Positions 10,701 to 22,734 of a stretch of 64,000 nt of DNA are shown here, piece by piece. Location: assembly GCA_022432975.1 (NCBI GenBank), contig CM039511.1, forward strand, positions 24,667,153 to 24,731,152, read 5' to 3'. The notes under the pieces were generated by a model that ran no database searches, was not told the DNA's origin, and saw only the letters and a program-made list of their open reading frames with translations. The DNA comes from Begonia masoniana (Eukaryota > Streptophyta > Magnoliopsida > Cucurbitales > Begoniaceae). Made by a program: the position numbers and the translations under genes. How positions within the stretch are numbered: position 1 is the stretch's first letter; each line of letters opens with the position of its first letter.

Positions 10701-11614
10701 ACAGCACTCGGCGACCGAGCGCTGCATATAGCAGCGCCTGGTCGCTGCTACTTTTGAGGGCAGAATTCCGATTCTGCCCTCCCATTCTTTTTATATGTTT
10801 TAAGGTTTTTATTTAAATGTTTTATAGTTGTTTTAAATGCTTTTAAGGTTCAAATTTAATTCCGATTTCAGTTCTGTTTTCAACTTCAGTTTTTATTCCG
10901 CACAAAGTTTTAATTAAAGCATAGAAAAGTAAAAAGTATAAAATGAAAAATTTATTACGGAAATACGAGTACGGAATTAGGGGTGTTACACTTATAAAAC
11001 CGGTTTTTACCAAATTTACTTTCAATCTTTAATCTAATTCCATAAATCATTTAAACTAACACATCCAACAACTAAATCACCAAAAGTGGAAAGAAAACAC
11101 TCATCTCAAAACCAAATTTCGGAATCCCTAACCTAGGGTTTTCCAACTCTCCCTAAAACCACCTAAAACACCCTAAAAACTCTTCCAAACTTCATCACAT
11201 AGCACATAAACTAAAACCCATGTAAATTTACCTTGCAATCACTTGAAGAAATGAAGAAAGGAGGAGGAAGAGAGGCGGCTATGGAGGAGAGCAAGAGAAG
11301 TCGTTGAAGATGAAGAAAAAGAAATGAAAACCTAACTTTAAACCATAACTTTCATTTACTTTTAATTTTCCTCCATTTAACTTTTTAAAATTACAAATCT
11401 ACCACACCTTTTCCCCTTGTCATCTTCCTCCAACGTGATGTCTTATTCTTTCCCCCATTTTCATTCATTTAATGCAATTTCTTTACCTACAAAAATTTCC
11501 CATTGGTTGGTTTAATGCATTTGACTTTTCAACCAATTCTTTTTGGGTTTGAATTGTCAACCACCTTTCTCTTTTCTCTTCTCTTTTCTCTTCTACTAAA
11601 CTTCAAATTACACG

Positions 11615-12076
11615 TCAATGCAACATGAAACTTGTATAATTAACCTCTCCTAATACAACGTAGGCTATGCACGCCATAGAAAATACTCGGGTGTTACAAT
11701 CCACCCACCTTATAAAAATTTTGTCCTCAAAATTTGCGTACCTGAACAATTCTGGATAACGCTCCATCATGTCCTGTTGACGCTCCCACGTTGCCTCCTC
11801 GACGTTATGGTTACGCCACAGCACTTTCACCAGTGGAATATCTTTGTTGCGCAATTTCTTCATTGCATAATCCAATATTTCCACCGGTTGCTCCTCATCA
11901 GACAATGTAGGTTGCACTTCGACCTCCTGCTGTACCACCACGTGCGATGGATCCCTCAGACACTTCCGAAGCATCGACACATGGAATACATTATGCACTC
12001 CCTCCATCGAAGCTGGCAATTCCAACTGATACGCTGTCTTTCCCACACGCTTCACAATAGGGAAAGGACCAACAAA
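11615..12076 (-). pseudogene. C-terminal end of E gag-pol beyond the premature stop
   Basis: The segment is in the same frame as the main E ORF, separated by one TGA at 12077-12079. It encodes the integrase C-terminal part (SMLRKCLRDPSHVV) and the tail [26 protein letters not shown], which is the degenerate chromodomain-like end of Tekay/Del elements. The frame has no stop before the LTR and runs about 28 codons into the 3' LTR, ending at 11615; C and D stop before their LTRs. The tail would direct integration to chromatin. Confidence 0.8.
11699..11712 (-). promoter_or_regulatory. Polypurine tract of E
   Basis: The minus strand reads TAAGGTGGGTGGAT directly before the 3' LTR start (TGTAACACCC). 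It would prime plus-strand DNA synthesis. Confidence 0.85.
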
Positions 12077-15000
12077 TCACGGGTTCAGCTTACCTCGCTT
12101 CCCGAATCTCATGACACCCTTAAATGGCGAGATCTTCAAGAAAACCTCATCGCCTACCTCAAATTCCAGCTCTCGTCTCCTACCATCGGCATAACTCTTT
12201 TGGCGACTCTGAGCTGTCAGAATGCGTTGCCGAATGAACTGGACTTTATCTGCAGTTTGCTGCACAATCTCTGGACCAATCAAACTAGATTCTCCTACCT
12301 CGTCCCAATAAAGAGGCGATCTGCATTTCCTTCCGTATAGAGCCTCATATGGAGCCATTCCAATAGTATCCTGATAACTATTGTTATACGAGAACTCCAC
12401 CAAAGGTATATACCTACTCCAGGAACCCTGAAACTCAAGCACACACGCTCGGAGCATGTCCTCAAGAGTCTGAATAGTCCGTTCAGATTGTCCATCCGTT
12501 TGAGGATGAAAAGCAGTACTGAAATTTAATCGAGTTCCCATCGCCTTATGCAAACTTTTCCAAAAATTGGATGTGAACCTCGGGTCCCTGTCCACTATCG
12601 AAATTGGAACACCATGTAGCCTCAAAATCTCCTGTATGTACAATTCAGCAAACTGATCCATACTGTAAGTCATCTTTACCGGCAGAAAATGGGTTGACTT
12701 CGTTAAACAATCCACTATCACCCATATACCGTCAAATCCCTTCGTCGTCCTAGGCAATCCGACCACGAAGTCCATAGAAATCTGGTCCCACTTCCATTTA
12801 GGAACCGGCAAAGGCTGTAACTTCCCAGCAGGTCTCTGATGCTCTGCCTTCACCTGCTGACAAATCAAACATGTCTCTACAAATTCAGCCACTGATTTCT
12901 TCATACCAGGCCACCAATAATGTTGCTTGAGGTCTCTGTACATCTTGGTACTCCCCGGGTGAACAGAAAACCTCAACGAATGAGCTTCAACCAAAATTTC
13001 CTTCCGAAGTTGCTCGTCATTCGGAACATACCACCGATTACGAAATTTCAAAGTACCATCATCCGAGTAACTAAACTCTGTTCTATCGTCAGACACCATA
13101 CTCAACTTAAATTTATTACACTCTAAATCTCGTTGCTGAGCTTCTCTAATTTTCTCCAAAATCGTAGGCTTCAGAGATAAAGCTGATAAAACTGCTGTCA
13201 TATCTGAAACCAGCTCCAAATCAAATCCCTGAACCTCAGATCGTAATGTCTCAGACATACTAGCCTCCAAAGCTGAAACTGAAGTCGATACGCGACTTAA
13301 GGCATCTGCAACTACATTAGCCTTACCAGGGTGGTATTTAATTTCCAAATCATAATCTTTCACGAACTCTAACCACCGCCGTTGTCTCATATTCAACTCC
13401 TTCTGCGTGAAGAGATACTTCAGACTTTTGTGATCTGAATATACCTCACATTGCTGACCATACAGATAATGCCTCCAAATTTTCAAAGCAAACACCACAG
13501 CAGCTAACTCCAAATCATGGGTCGGATAATTCTTCTCATAAGATTTTAGCTGCCTGGAAGCATATGCTATCACTTTATCGTTCTGCATAAGCACGCAACC
13601 CAGACCTATCCGAGACGCATCACAATATATACAGAACTTCTCCTCGGCTACAGGCAACGTCAAAACCGGAGCTGTTGTTAATCTCTGCTTCAACGTCTGA
13701 AAGCTCAGTTCACATTCTTCAGACCACTCATACTTTACATCTTTCCTGGTCAAGCAAGTCATCGGTGCTGCTATTTTAGAAAAACCTTCAATAAATCTTC
13801 TGTAATAGCCAGCTAATCCCAGAAAACTCCAAATTTCACTAACATTTTTCGGTTGAGGCCAATCATTAATCGATTGAATCTTGGCTGGATCCACCGATAT
13901 ACCGCCACTACTTATCACGTGGCCAAGAAAATGCACCTCAGACAACCAGAATTCACATTTAGATAACTTGGCATATAATTGATGCCGTCTCAAAGTTTCC
14001 AGTACTATCTTCAGATGCTCCCTATGCTCCTCTTCATTACTGGAATAAACCAAAATGTCATCGATAAATACGATTACAAACTTATCGAGATACTCTCTGA
14101 ACACTCGATTCATTAGGTCCATAAAGGCGGCTGGAGCATTCGTCAAACCAAACGACATAACCAGGAACTCATAGTGTCCATATCGAGTCCTGAAAGCCGT
14201 TTTCGGAATATCCTGTGCTCTAACTTTCAATTGGTAGTATCCCGATCTCAAATCAATTTTAGAAAACACCCGGGCTCCCTGCAATTGATCAAACAAATCG
14301 TTGATCCTCGGCAACGGATATTTATTTTTCACTGTCAGCTTATTTAATTCCCGATAGTCGATACACATACGAAGCGACCCGTCTTTCTTCTTGACAAACA
14401 ACACGGGCGCTCCCCAGGGCGAGAAACTAGGGCGTATAAGGCCCTTATCAACCAATTCCTCCAACTGCTTCTTTAGCTCCTTTAACTCCGGAGGAGCTAA
14501 CCTGTAGGGATTCTTCGACACTGGCTCTGCTCCAGGATAGGTGTCAATTACGAAATCGATTTCCCGGTCCGGAGGTAGACCAGGCAAATCATCTAAAAAC
14601 ACTTCAGGAAACTCACGAACAATATCTATCTCCTGAAGCTTAACTTCTACCAAAGACTGAGAATCTACAATAGTGGCAAGAAAACACGTAAACTCACCAA
14701 TAACAGATTTACTAGCATCCATGGGTGCCATAACTGAAAGTCTCTTTGTGTTCTTCAAAGCTTGAAAAGAAAACTGTTCACCACTCAGAGGTTGGAAATT
14801 TACAGTCCCTGTTCTGCAATCGATCGTCGCATGGTGCCGAAATAACCAGTCCATACCGAGTATTACATCATACCCAGTGATCCCCATAAATATCAAATCA
14901 GCGGGTAAAGTCTTCCTTCCGACCGTCACCAAACTGTTAGGCACTACTTGCGCAGAATGCATATACTCACCGGATGGTAATTGCACAATATACGCACTTT

Positions 15001-16225
15001 CAGTCGGCTCTACCTCTAACTGTACTTTTGCCACAAACGCTACCGCTACGAAAGAATGGGACGCCCCTGAATCTATCAAGGTAAATGCAGGCACTGAATT
15101 AACAAGTACCGTACCTGAGATCACTGCAGAACGATCCTCATCATCAGGCTCGATCATGGCAAAAATTCGAGGCATGGCTTTAATTGGACCTTTCTTTTCT
15201 GTCGGGCAATTGATTGCTACATGTCCTGTCTGTTGACACTTAAAACATCGAATGACTTTTGGCTTCGGGCATTCACGGGCGATATGACCAGTTTCCAGAC
15301 AATTGTAACATTTCCCATCATATTGCCCGCAATCTCCGGGGTGCGATTTCTGACATTTAGGACACGGAGGAAACCTTATCTTCTGCTGTTGTTGTTGCTG
15401 TGGCTTTTTACCTCCTCGCCGATCATTTACATTTCCTCCCTGTCGTTTGGTCCCCTGTTGCTGAGAAGAAGACCCGCCTCTATTAAACTGGGCTGTGATT
15501 TCTCTAAACATCCTCTTCGGGTTCTCAGCAGATCTGGATAATATATCTGCCGCTTCCTCCACTTCTAACGCCTTTGCCACCACCTCAGTAAACGAACTTT
15601 TAGAAATCCCGAAAGTCTTTACCAGCATATAAATTTCGGGCTTCAGGCCCTGCACGAACTGAAAAATTTTGTCCTCTTCCCGACTGACCATGTGGCTGGC
15701 AAACCGAGATAACAGTTCAAACTGCTGAATGTAATCTCCTACCGATCCTGTTTGCTTGAGTGCCATGAACTCCATTCTCTTTGCTGCTTGGGCCGTCTGG
15801 TTGTAATACTTGTCAAAGAATAAGTCCTTAAATTCCCTCCAGGTTACGGCTTGAGGGCCCAAAGTAGACTCTATCGACTCCCACCAACTTTGTGCGTTGT
15901 TGATCAGATGGAATGTATCACATTTGACTTTATTTGCTTCCTCCACCTCGGCAACTTTGAACATATTCTCAATAGTGTGAATCCACCTATCTGCAGCTGT
16001 AGGATCTGTTAATCTGCCCTCGAATGCTGGAGGGTTCAATCTCCAAAACCTATCCCCACTAAATCCGGCTCCAGCATGTCCAAGTCCCCCGTGCCCTATC
16101 AAAGTTCCAACTAGCTTTGCTTGTCGGGTAACCATATCCGCTAACTGCTTAACAGAGTCCTCTAGTGGATTTCTGGGTGGTTCGGGTTCATGCCTAGGTC
16201 TCTCGGGTCGTCTAGGGTTAAGCAT
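12077..16225 (-). CDS. gag-pol polyprotein of E (1382 codons to a premature TGA)
   Basis: Starting at the ATG at 16225, about 160 bases from the LTR, one frame encodes all replication functions. Domains by residue: gag capsid about 60-250, CCHC zinc knuckles about 288-340 ([28 protein letters not shown]), aspartic protease with [10 protein letters not shown] near 383, reverse transcriptase about 560-760 with VFIDD near 718, RNase H with YCDAS near 865, integrase zinc finger about 1078-1120 ending [11 protein letters not shown], and the DD-E core about 1150-1250. One oddity is that the second integrase Asp lies in IVDRDPRF while paralogs have one extra Ser (SDRDPRF). The ORF stops at 12077-12079 with TGA where paralogs have an Arg codon, so a single CG-to-TG change may have silenced the end. 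Confidence 0.93.
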   Translation of the reverse strand: MLNPRRPERPRHEPEPPRNPLEDSVKQLADMVTRQAKLVGTLIGHGGLGHAGAGFSGDRFWRLNPPAFEGRLTDPTAADRWIHTIENMFKVAEVEEANKVKCDTFHLINNAQSWWESIESTLGPQAVTWREFKDLFFDKYYNQTAQAAKRMEFMALKQTGSVGDYIQQFELLSRFASHMVSREEDKIFQFVQGLKPEIYMLVKTFGISKSSFTEVVAKALEVEEAADILSRSAENPKRMFREITAQFNRGGSSSQQQGTKRQGGNVNDRRGGKKPQQQQQQKIRFPPCPKCQKSHPGDCGQYDGKCYNCLETGHIARECPKPKVIRCFKCQQTGHVAINCPTEKKGPIKAMPRIFAMIEPDDEDRSAVISGTVLVNSVPAFTLIDSGASHSFVAVAFVAKVQLEVEPTESAYIVQLPSGEYMHSAQVVPNSLVTVGRKTLPADLIFMGITGYDVILGMDWLFRHHATIDCRTGTVNFQPLSGEQFSFQALKNTKRLSVMAPMDASKSVIGEFTCFLATIVDSQSLVEVKLQEIDIVREFPEVFLDDLPGLPPDREIDFVIDTYPGAEPVSKNPYRLAPPELKELKKQLEELVDKGLIRPSFSPWGAPVLFVKKKDGSLRMCIDYRELNKLTVKNKYPLPRINDLFDQLQGARVFSKIDLRSGYYQLKVRAQDIPKTAFRTRYGHYEFLVMSFGLTNAPAAFMDLMNRVFREYLDKFVIVFIDDILVYSSNEEEHREHLKIVLETLRRHQLYAKLSKCEFWLSEVHFLGHVISSGGISVDPAKIQSINDWPQPKNVSEIWSFLGLAGYYRRFIEGFSKIAAPMTCLTRKDVKYEWSEECELSFQTLKQRLTTAPVLTLPVAEEKFCIYCDASRIGLGCVLMQNDKVIAYASRQLKSYEKNYPTHDLELAAVVFALKIWRHYLYGQQCEVYSDHKSLKYLFTQKELNMRQRRWLEFVKDYDLEIKYHPGKANVVADALSRVSTSVSALEASMSETLRSEVQGFDLELVSDMTAVLSALSLKPTILEKIREAQQRDLECNKFKLSMVSDDRTEFSYSDDGTLKFRNRWYVPNDEQLRKEILVEAHSLRFSVHPGSTKMYRDLKQHYWWPGMKKSVAEFVETCLICQQVKAEHQRPAGKLQPLPVPKWKWDQISMDFVVGLPRTTKGFDGIWVIVDCLTKSTHFLPVKMTYSMDQFAELYIQEILRLHGVPISIVDRDPRFTSNFWKSLHKAMGTRLNFSTAFHPQTDGQSERTIQTLEDMLRACVLEFQGSWSRYIPLVEFSYNNSYQDTIGMAPYEALYGRKCRSPLYWDEVGESSLIGPEIVQQTADKVQFIRQRILTAQSRQKSYADGRRRELEFEVGDEVFLKISPFKGVMRFGKRGKLNP

Positions 16226-16367
16226 TGTAACTTAATCTTGTATACAATTCAAAACAATCTATCTTAGATTTAAAACTAGCTAAAGGAAAGAATACTTACA
16301 GTCGGTGAAGCACGTTGCACGACGGCCGGCATTGTCGGGTAATTCTCTGAACGTTTCGACCACAAAA

Positions 16368-16379
16368 GCTCTGATACCA
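16368..16379 (-). promoter_or_regulatory. Primer-binding site of E (tRNA-iMet)
   Basis: The reverse complement reads TGGTATCAGAGC, 4 bases from the LTR border at 16384. Confidence 0.93.
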
Positions 16380-17320
16380 TCTTTGTAGCGCCCCGAACCC
16401 GCCCCGGGCCCGGTGCGCTACGTTGCTAACCAAACCCGTGTTTAAAACTATGTTTAAATGATTTTTCGTAAATTTTTCGACTCGGTTTTCGGGTTTTTCG
16501 AACCCTCGATTTTTGTTGGGAAACGGGCCCAAAATACGTTTAAAACACATCGGAAAATGTCGGGTCAAAACATTTGAGAAAATGGGAAAATTTGAAAAAA
16601 AATCAAATTTTGGACTAGAGGGGTCGCTGGGCACACGCGCTGGGCGCCGCGCGCTCCCACACGGCGCGCGCGCTGGGGCGCACATGCGCGCCCCAACCGT
16701 GCAACCGCGACCGATCGTGGCTAAATGCCCGATCGATTGGGCCTTCTCGGGTTTTCTTCACTCAAAAACATCCCGACCGCGACCGATCGTGCCCCGGGCC
16801 CGACCGATCAGGCCGGCTCGGGTTTTTAACACCCAAAAACATCCAAAAAATGCCTGTTTGACCTTTTCCCGCTTTTCTACACTTTTCTACAATCCCGACA
16901 CCTCCAAAAATTACGTAACTTTAACCACGTCATCCCGACACCCATAACTTCATGTCCCATAAATTTCTTGAAAAACCGACTGATATGAACCTAAGATATT
17001 AGAGATCTTAGACCCAACACGCAATACGGAATTCAAAGGGAATAATGCCTTTATTGATTCAAAAGAATAAGAAGAAGGAACTTGACCCCAATCGATAGAT
17101 AGCGATGGAACCAAAGTTATCAGAAAAAGTAGCTAGACCCGAACCAAACTCGTTGGTTGAACCTAAGCTATCAAGTTCGATCTTTTCAAGAATACACTTG
17201 AAGAAGATCAAGTTCTAATCCAAGAACTCAAGAAGAGAATTATAAGGATCTCACCTCAAAGCAAAAGCTTAATAAAAATCAATTCATTCAAAAGTCCCCT
17301 AAAATCTATTACAAGCCTCC

Positions 17321-17329
17321 CTTAAATAG
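17321..17329 (-). promoter_or_regulatory. TATA-like box of the 877-bp LTR
   Basis: The minus strand reads CCTATTTAAGGGAGG. It lies about 470 bases into the LTR, with no ORF downstream, as expected for a U3 promoter. Confidence 0.55.
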
Positions 17330-17496
17330 GCAAAGGGATAAAACTAATAAGGTAATAACATAATTAGAAATAATCAAAATATCCTAATTAGACAATAGGA
17401 AAGTTTCCAAAAATAAGAGAAGGAAAATTGGAAAGTGGTGCAAGTGGATGGTGGCCGCGGAACTTAGGTTTAAGTAACGTGAGTCTCGAGTTTAAT

Positions 17497-17799
17497 TCAG
17501 ATTGTGGGCCTAGCCCAATGGTGTGGCACTTGTAAGAACTTTGAAGTTAAAAACTCTTGGGCTAGAGTAGTGCCATGTTGGGTGACCATGTGGGAAGTCT
17601 TTATTTTTGAGACTTCGTTTTGGGCTTCGTTTTGGGCTTCTTTTCCAGTCCTTGCTTCTTCATCAACACTTAGTAATATTATTGCTCGTTGCACATTTTG
17701 TGATGATTCCTTTTCTTGGATGTCTTTGATTAAAATTTGTAGTCTTTTGTTTATTTTCTTCGTTCTTGATCTCGTCATTGGTCCTCCTATATTCATCAA
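17497..17799 (-). pseudogene. pol C-terminal tail overlapping the 877-bp LTR
   Basis: The 100-codon frame begins near GGPMTRSRTKK followed by a helix-like KRLQILIKDIQEK. The PMTRSR-K pattern is typical of the extreme C-terminus of many plant Ty3/gypsy polyproteins. Its presence inside an LTR means that the pol frame of this family runs into the 3' LTR, so every LTR copy carries the tail. Only the tail is present here. The assignment rests on the short motif. Confidence 0.5.
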
Positions 17800-20112
17800 T
17801 GGATCTTGGCTCCCTATTGCTTCTTGATTGTCCTTAGTTGCTCCTTTGACTACATCACCGACTTATGAAAATTAACAAAAAAAATAGAGAACTCAACCCG
17901 ACATTATGGGTTTGAAAACCAAAAAAAAATCGACAATATAACGGCTAAATTTTCGAAATCCAAAACCTGAAAGACAATACCTTTAAAACACGATTTAACC
18001 AACCAAATGACCAGATCAATCCAACTATATACGTCAAACAAAATTTAACCAAAGGACTCTAAGATCCAATCCCGACCACAACATGCACATTTCACCACAA
18101 TTATCACACACCAAAATAACTATACACTTCAACTCAAAATACTCAAAACATGACCAATCTAGCAACACCCAAACATTCCCAAATCCACTCCTAATAACTC
18201 AAAGTTTTCAAAACATGCACTACCACAAACCCCTGCCGAGAACTAGGTCGAAGCGCCCCGACAAATGACCGGCACCGGCGAGCTCCGTGGATTTCCGACT
18301 GCATCCTAATCATGATCATCACTCTCGAGCTCACCTGAGAACGCTCCGCCACCTACACCACAGAATACAAAAACATAAGCCTAATGCTTAGCAAGTAGGG
18401 CATACACATGCGACAGCACACAATGCAATCAACCTAACCCATGCAGCTTCTATCACTCAGTTGTGCTTCTTTGTTGTTCGTTGCTTATTCTTGCGTTAAT
18501 CTTTCTTAAGCCGTGTGGAACGAGCTGACACACATCCCATAACCGTCTAGGATGGCCACACTCGAACCACCATCCTTCATAGTGTACCCCTCGAGGTGCT
18601 ACTACCAGCAATCTCAGCCCGACAAGGCACACTATTCAGGATTATATGCCTTAGCCAACCATCTCTCATAGAGTACCCTTCGGGGTGCTACTACCAGCAA
18701 CCTCAGCCCGACAAGGCACACTATTCGAAATGCAATACATGTTTTAGCAGGCCCTCTCTCATAGAGTACCCCTCGGGGTGCTACTACCAGCAACCTCAGC
18801 CCGACAAGGCACCTATTCGAGATGCATTAAAATTTTTCTTATCTGATTACATTCATACTCACAATGCCAACTATGCAAATGCTCGTGCCTAGCGTGATAT
18901 ACAATGATGCATGCTTCAAATATGCCATACCAAACAAAACGACCAACACAACACCAAATGAAACAACCAACACAACGCAACACGAAATAAATAGCCCTAC
19001 CGTTCTATGGTGTAGGCCCGAAGGCGAAGAGAAAGCTACCACTACTTACTTGGATGCTCGGTTTCCACTAGCTTACTTTCACCGTCCAATTCAAACGCTC
19101 GACGACCTAAATAATGAAACTTCACTTAATAAGTTACCAATACAATTCTAAAAATATCCTTCAACCTAACTAACCAACAACTAAGCAATTCTCACTTTTA
19201 AACACCTAAACCCGGTTTTTTTGCACAAATTACCGGCGTCCAACTTTAAACGGCCCTAACTTTCTCATTTTTCAACGGAATTCGACGTGCCAACTTAACT
19301 CGGAAAGATCTACACGTCTACTATCCATTGAAAAGCTTGAATTAACCAAATATACAGCTTAGCCAATCCAAAAATGGCCAAGACAGAATCGGCCATCACA
19401 CTTATAAAACCGGTTTTTACCTAATTTACTTTCAATCTTTAATCTAATTCCATAAATCATTTAAACTAACACATCCAACAACTAAATCACCAAAAGTAGA
19501 AAGAAAACACTCATCTCAAAACCAAATTTCGGAATCCCTAACCTAGGGTTTTCCAACTCTCCCTAAAACCACCTAAAACACCCTAAAAACTCTTCCAAAC
19601 TTCATCCCATAGCACATAAACTAAAACCCATGTAAATTTACCTTGCAATCACTTGAAGAAATGAAAAAGGTGGAGGAAGAGAGGCGGCTATGGAGGAGAG
19701 CAAGAGAAGTCGTTGAAGATGAAGAAAAAGAAATGAAAACCTAACTTTAAACCATAACTTTCATTTACTTTTAATTTTCCTCCATTTAACTTTTTAAAAT
19801 TACAAATCTACCACACCTTTTCCCCTTCTCATCTTCCTCCAACGTGATGTCTTATTCTTTCCCCCATTTTCATTCATTTAATGCAATTTCTTTACCTACA
19901 AAAATTTCCCATTGGTTGGTTTAATGCATTTGACTTTTCAACCAATTCTTTTTGGGTTTGAATTGTCAACCACCTTTCTCTTTTCTCTTCTCTTTTCTCT
20001 TCTACTAAACTTCAAATTACACGTCAATGCAACATGAAACTTGTATAATTAACCTCTCCTAATACAACGTAGGCTATGCACGCCACAGAAAATACTCGGG
20101 TGTTACAGAATC

Positions 20113-20256
20113 CCAATTCGTTCGACGATCTTTTGAATTAATGTGTCGTATGCCAAATTCTTGTTGGATGTCCGACCTATCTCGAGCATGTGACCTAAAA
20201 TCAGGTGCCCTGGGTCGAACCTCATGCCACTGTATAGTTTCTTCATCACATATAGA
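20113..20256 (-). pseudogene. Plant transposon-protein pseudogene, piece 3 of 4
   Basis: This short stretch between elements E and G reads on the minus strand as LYSGMRFDPGHLILGHMLEI and on to QKIVERIG, in the frame that continues across the E insertion point into 6176-5728. In the family this segment follows the conserved core helix with the small-residue LVYAIL-like pattern. It has no stop. The gaatc duplicate of E and the ttcat duplicate of G mark its ends. Confidence 0.72.
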
Positions 20257-20459
20257 TTCATTGTCACGACCCGAGAGCCCTCCCTAAGTTTTTGGGTCGC
20301 AACTCGCCTGACTCGACACTTAATAATTTTTTTTCAAAACTAGATAAAATATCTGAACGCGTAGCAGAAGCGTTTGATTAAAAACATCATTTAAAATCAA
20401 AACATAAAAGCAAACATATATAAAATTATTTAGTTTTTAGTTTTTTTTTTTTTGGCATT

Positions 20460-20725
20460 GGCTAATCGGTCGACTCAAACCGCCGATCGGTCGGCAAGTG
20501 TTTTGGAATCCCAGAACGCAATCTCTTCCTTGGCGAGTGCCGATCGATCGCTCAACATTGAGCGATCGATTGGCACCTCCCCTAGAACGTTTTGTTTCCA
20601 GCCATTGAGGGTCAATCGATCGCTCAACAATGAGTGATCGATCGGCACCTTCCTTGGTGCCGATTCTTCGACTATTGCCAGGTACCGAACGATCGGCTGC
20701 CCTAACCGATAGGTCGGCACCTCCC
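20460..20725. repeat. GATCGATC palindrome cluster in solo LTR G
   Basis: The motifs CCGATCGATCGCTCAACATT, GAGCGATCGATTGGCACCTC and CAATCGATCGCTCAACAATG alternate in opposite orientation, so neighbouring units can pair into hairpins with an AACA loop. Confidence 0.8.
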
Positions 20726-21309
20726 CTGCTCTACCCCTCCTTCATTCCCTAAAAAAACACCAATAACAAGCCAAAACTCTATTCCTCAATCAAAACATCC
20801 TGTTAACAATCAAAACCTCCATTTCCAACCTAATTCAAATCCAATTCATCAAAAACGTCAAATTTTTTATCAAAGTTTCAACATATTAGTTCCAAAACTA
20901 CTGTTTTAAAAGAAGAAAGGCCTTTGACTAAACATTTACATCCAAAAACGAATCTAATATCATAACCCAAAAAAATCTATACATCAAGATCTATCCAGAT
21001 CCCAAAATATAAAATCCCAAAACCCCTCATACCGTCACTCCACGAGTCGGGTTGCCTTAACAAAGTCCGCCAGGCCGGTGCCGTGGTCGTGCGCCGCCAA
21101 CTGCTCCCTTAGTCCTGGCTGGGCTCTAGGAACTCACTGATCTGTTCCTCCACACCTACACCACAGAACTCAAAACATAAGCCTAATGCTCAGTAAGTAG
21201 TACGTAATGAAATGAAATGAAAAGCTATAAATGCAACCCTAGCATATGCAATCTCTACTCTCTCACACTCGTTTCAGTTTTCATGCTCTCATAACGTATG
21301 ATCCTCCTA

Positions 21310-21650
21310 CATATGGGAAGTGGATCAGGTTTTCCAAGTCGATTCTCTGTCTCATCGAAGGGTGAATCACTTTCTTCTGCCGAGTTGGGAACCATATCAG
21401 TTTTCCCAAGTCATAAGATTCTCTATCTCGTCGAAGAGCGAATCACTTTCTTCGAGTTATACGATCCTCATACCAAGTCAAGAAGCAGATCAGGTTTCCT
21501 AAGTTGATTCTCTATCTTGTCAAAGGGCGAATCACTTCCTTCGAGGTTATATGATCCTCATACTGAATCGGGAAGCAGATCAGGTTTCCCGAGTTGATTC
21601 TCTATCTCGTCAAAGGGCGAATCACTTCCTTCGAGGTTCGTAATCGTTAT
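21310..21650. repeat. Tandem units of about 75-120 bp in solo LTR G
   Basis: The strings GATTCTCTATCTCGTCAAAG, GGCGAATCACTTCCTTCGAG and ATCAGGTTTCC recur four times with small changes. They lie between the second and third leader blocks. Confidence 0.75.
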
Positions 21651-22734
21651 CCTCACCGTTCACATGTCACAACTCTCACTCATACGTGAAAACCATGCAT
21701 AAATTCATTTTCGTGCTCTTTCCAAAACATGATGCGTGAACAGAATAAAACAGACATAAGCATGCAACTCATCCCTAATGTTCTGTAATGTAGGCCCGTT
21801 AGGGCAACATGCATACATAAACTACTTACCTGGCGTCCCTAGCTATTGAGGTATTCGAATTCTATTCCGTTAATGTGCTTCACCAATAACATAGTAATTC
21901 CATATCAATTTGAATTACAATTAAACCCAACACCTCAGAATTTCAACGAAAAATCATCCAACTTAAACAATTCACTAAAATTCCAATCTATGTCCAAATT
22001 TGATGATTCTAGATGCTATGGAAATCTCAAAATGTCTAGTTTCTAATGGTTTTAACTATTCATCAAACCATCCTAAATAGCTCATCCGGATTCTTGAAAA
22101 AGAAATCGTAACCCTGCATTTTCTAACAAAATTTTGGTTTCCTTCAAAACCCACACAACTCATCACATCTTTCTCAATACAACCATCCATACAATCATCT
22201 AATTATATTTAAACATCCAATAAGAGAAGATTTCAGCAACCCTCACCCCCAACAATCCTATAAATCAAACTCTAATCGAAAATCAATACTATCCACAAGA
22301 CTCAAACTCATCTCAAGGGAAAAGTAACTCTTACCTTTGAAGCTTTGAAATCATCAAAAGAGAGGAGAGGGTTGTTGTTGTTGTTTCTTCTTAGAAGAGA
22401 AGAGAGGGAGAGATGAAGAGAGTGTGTGCTGTTGGAAAAGAAGAAGAGAAGAAGAATAGGAGAAAAGGCTTCTGCGTGAGGAGAAAATGGTGGTTTGGTG
22501 GGGTGTTTGGCAACTTGGATAATGGTGGCTTCTTGAAGCCTTTTTTTTTTTAAATAAACATCAAGTTTTATCCTTTTCAACATTTCTAAATCGTATCTTT
22601 AATCCCACACTTTCAAATCCTTAATCTTTATTACCTTACTTCCCCTTATTTATAATTAGTAATTCTCTTAAGACCTCTAATAGTTTTATGCACAAGTAAA
22701 GCTTTCAAGGAAAATTTCAAGGTATTATATTCAT

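Larger units (their letters stand above)
8344..10995 (+). mobile_element. A: solo LTR of a Tekay-type family inside E 3' LTR (TSD cttat)
   Basis: The LTR is 8349-10990 (2642 bp), TGTAATATCC to GGGTGTTACA, flanked by cttat at 8344-8348 and 10991-10995. The uninterrupted sequence is present in the 5' LTR of E near 19400, which proves the insertion. It has no internal region, so it is a product of LTR-LTR recombination. Orientation is plus, judged from the order of leader blocks and the hairpin zone. The palindrome GATCGATC is repeated many times at 10525-10695. Confidence 0.95.
7186..11232 (-). other. Splice-like leader module of E LTR
   Basis: In sense direction the first block ends at 11232 (GCAAG|GTAAAT). 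The second block is 57 nt (8049-7993), with TTTAG before and GTAAGTAG after it. The third starts at 7295 after GGTGTAG with GTGACGG. Blocks two and three stay open in one frame to a TAG at 7186-7188 and give GD-x(4)-GE followed by acidic residues (ESDDHD). Solo LTR A sits between the first and second blocks. The first block contains a TGA in this frame and no AUG. Confidence 0.5.
6182..11698 (-). repeat. 3' LTR of E (split by solo LTR A)
   Basis: The plus strand runs from TGTAGCGCCCC to CGGGTGTTACA. The inner GC-rich end can fold because GTAGCGC and GCGCTAC flank a GGGCCCGG core (about 6182-6225). The LTR is interrupted at 8344-8348 by solo LTR A and resumes at 10996. It carries three tandem units around CTACTACCAGCAACCTCAGC (7540-7760) and GATCGATC-type palindromes (6530-6640). 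Confidence 0.92.
16976..17862 (-). mobile_element. 877-bp solo LTR of an unrelated family inside E 5' LTR (TSD ccgac)
   Basis: The insert 16981-17857 runs TGATATGAACC to GACTACATCA and is flanked by ccgac at 16976-16980 and 17858-17862; the 3' LTR of E has the empty site near 6793. In minus orientation it has a TATA-like CTATTTAAG (17321-17329) upstream of a plausible leader, ending GGTTCATATCA. It lacks the leader modules of the Tekay LTRs. It also carries coding sequence at 17497-17799. Confidence 0.9.
16384..20107 (-). repeat. 5' LTR of E (3724 bp, with an 877-bp insertion)
   Basis: It matches the 3' LTR almost base for base, including the GC-rich inner end, the GATC cluster (16705-16815), three tandem units (18582-18820) and the leader blocks. 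The insertion at 16981-17857 accounts for its greater length. In this copy the second leader block ends CAAG|TAAGT instead of CCAG|GTAAGT (about 19049), so the donor-like site has changed. Confidence 0.93.
6177..20112 (-). mobile_element. E: full-length Tekay-type Ty3/gypsy retrotransposon with target duplication gaatc
   Basis: The element proper is 6182-20107, flanked by gaatc at 6177-6181 and 20108-20112. It lies on the minus strand: 5' LTR 16384-20107, PBS 16368-16379, gag-pol 16225 down to about 11698, PPT 11699-11712, 3' LTR 6182-11698. Two later insertions enlarge it: solo LTR A in the 3' LTR and an 877-bp solo LTR in the 5' LTR. After removing these, both LTRs are about 2.85 kb and look nearly identical by eye, so the insertion seems recent relative to B. 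Confidence 0.95.
20257..22734 (-). mobile_element. G: solo LTR (TSD ttcat)
   Basis: The LTR is 20262-22729 (2468 bp), flanked by ttcat at 20257-20261 and 22730-22734. The plus strand starts TGTCACGACCC and ends GGTATTATA, so the expected terminal CA has become TA, a C-to-T change. Orientation is minus: donor-like AAAG|GTAAG at 22335/22334, a second block ending CCAG|GTAAGT at 21830, and a third starting GTGTGG after GGTGTAG near 21150. No internal region is present. A GATCGATC cluster lies at 20465-20725. Confidence 0.9.

Noticed and set aside
11140..11180. CCCTAAA-like motifs suggesting telomeric repeats
   Set aside because: Only scattered single copies in an LTR; no tandem TTTAGGG run.
14877..15541. 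Plus-strand ORFs of 106-119 codons
   Set aside because: They are opposite-strand shadows of the E gag-pol frame.
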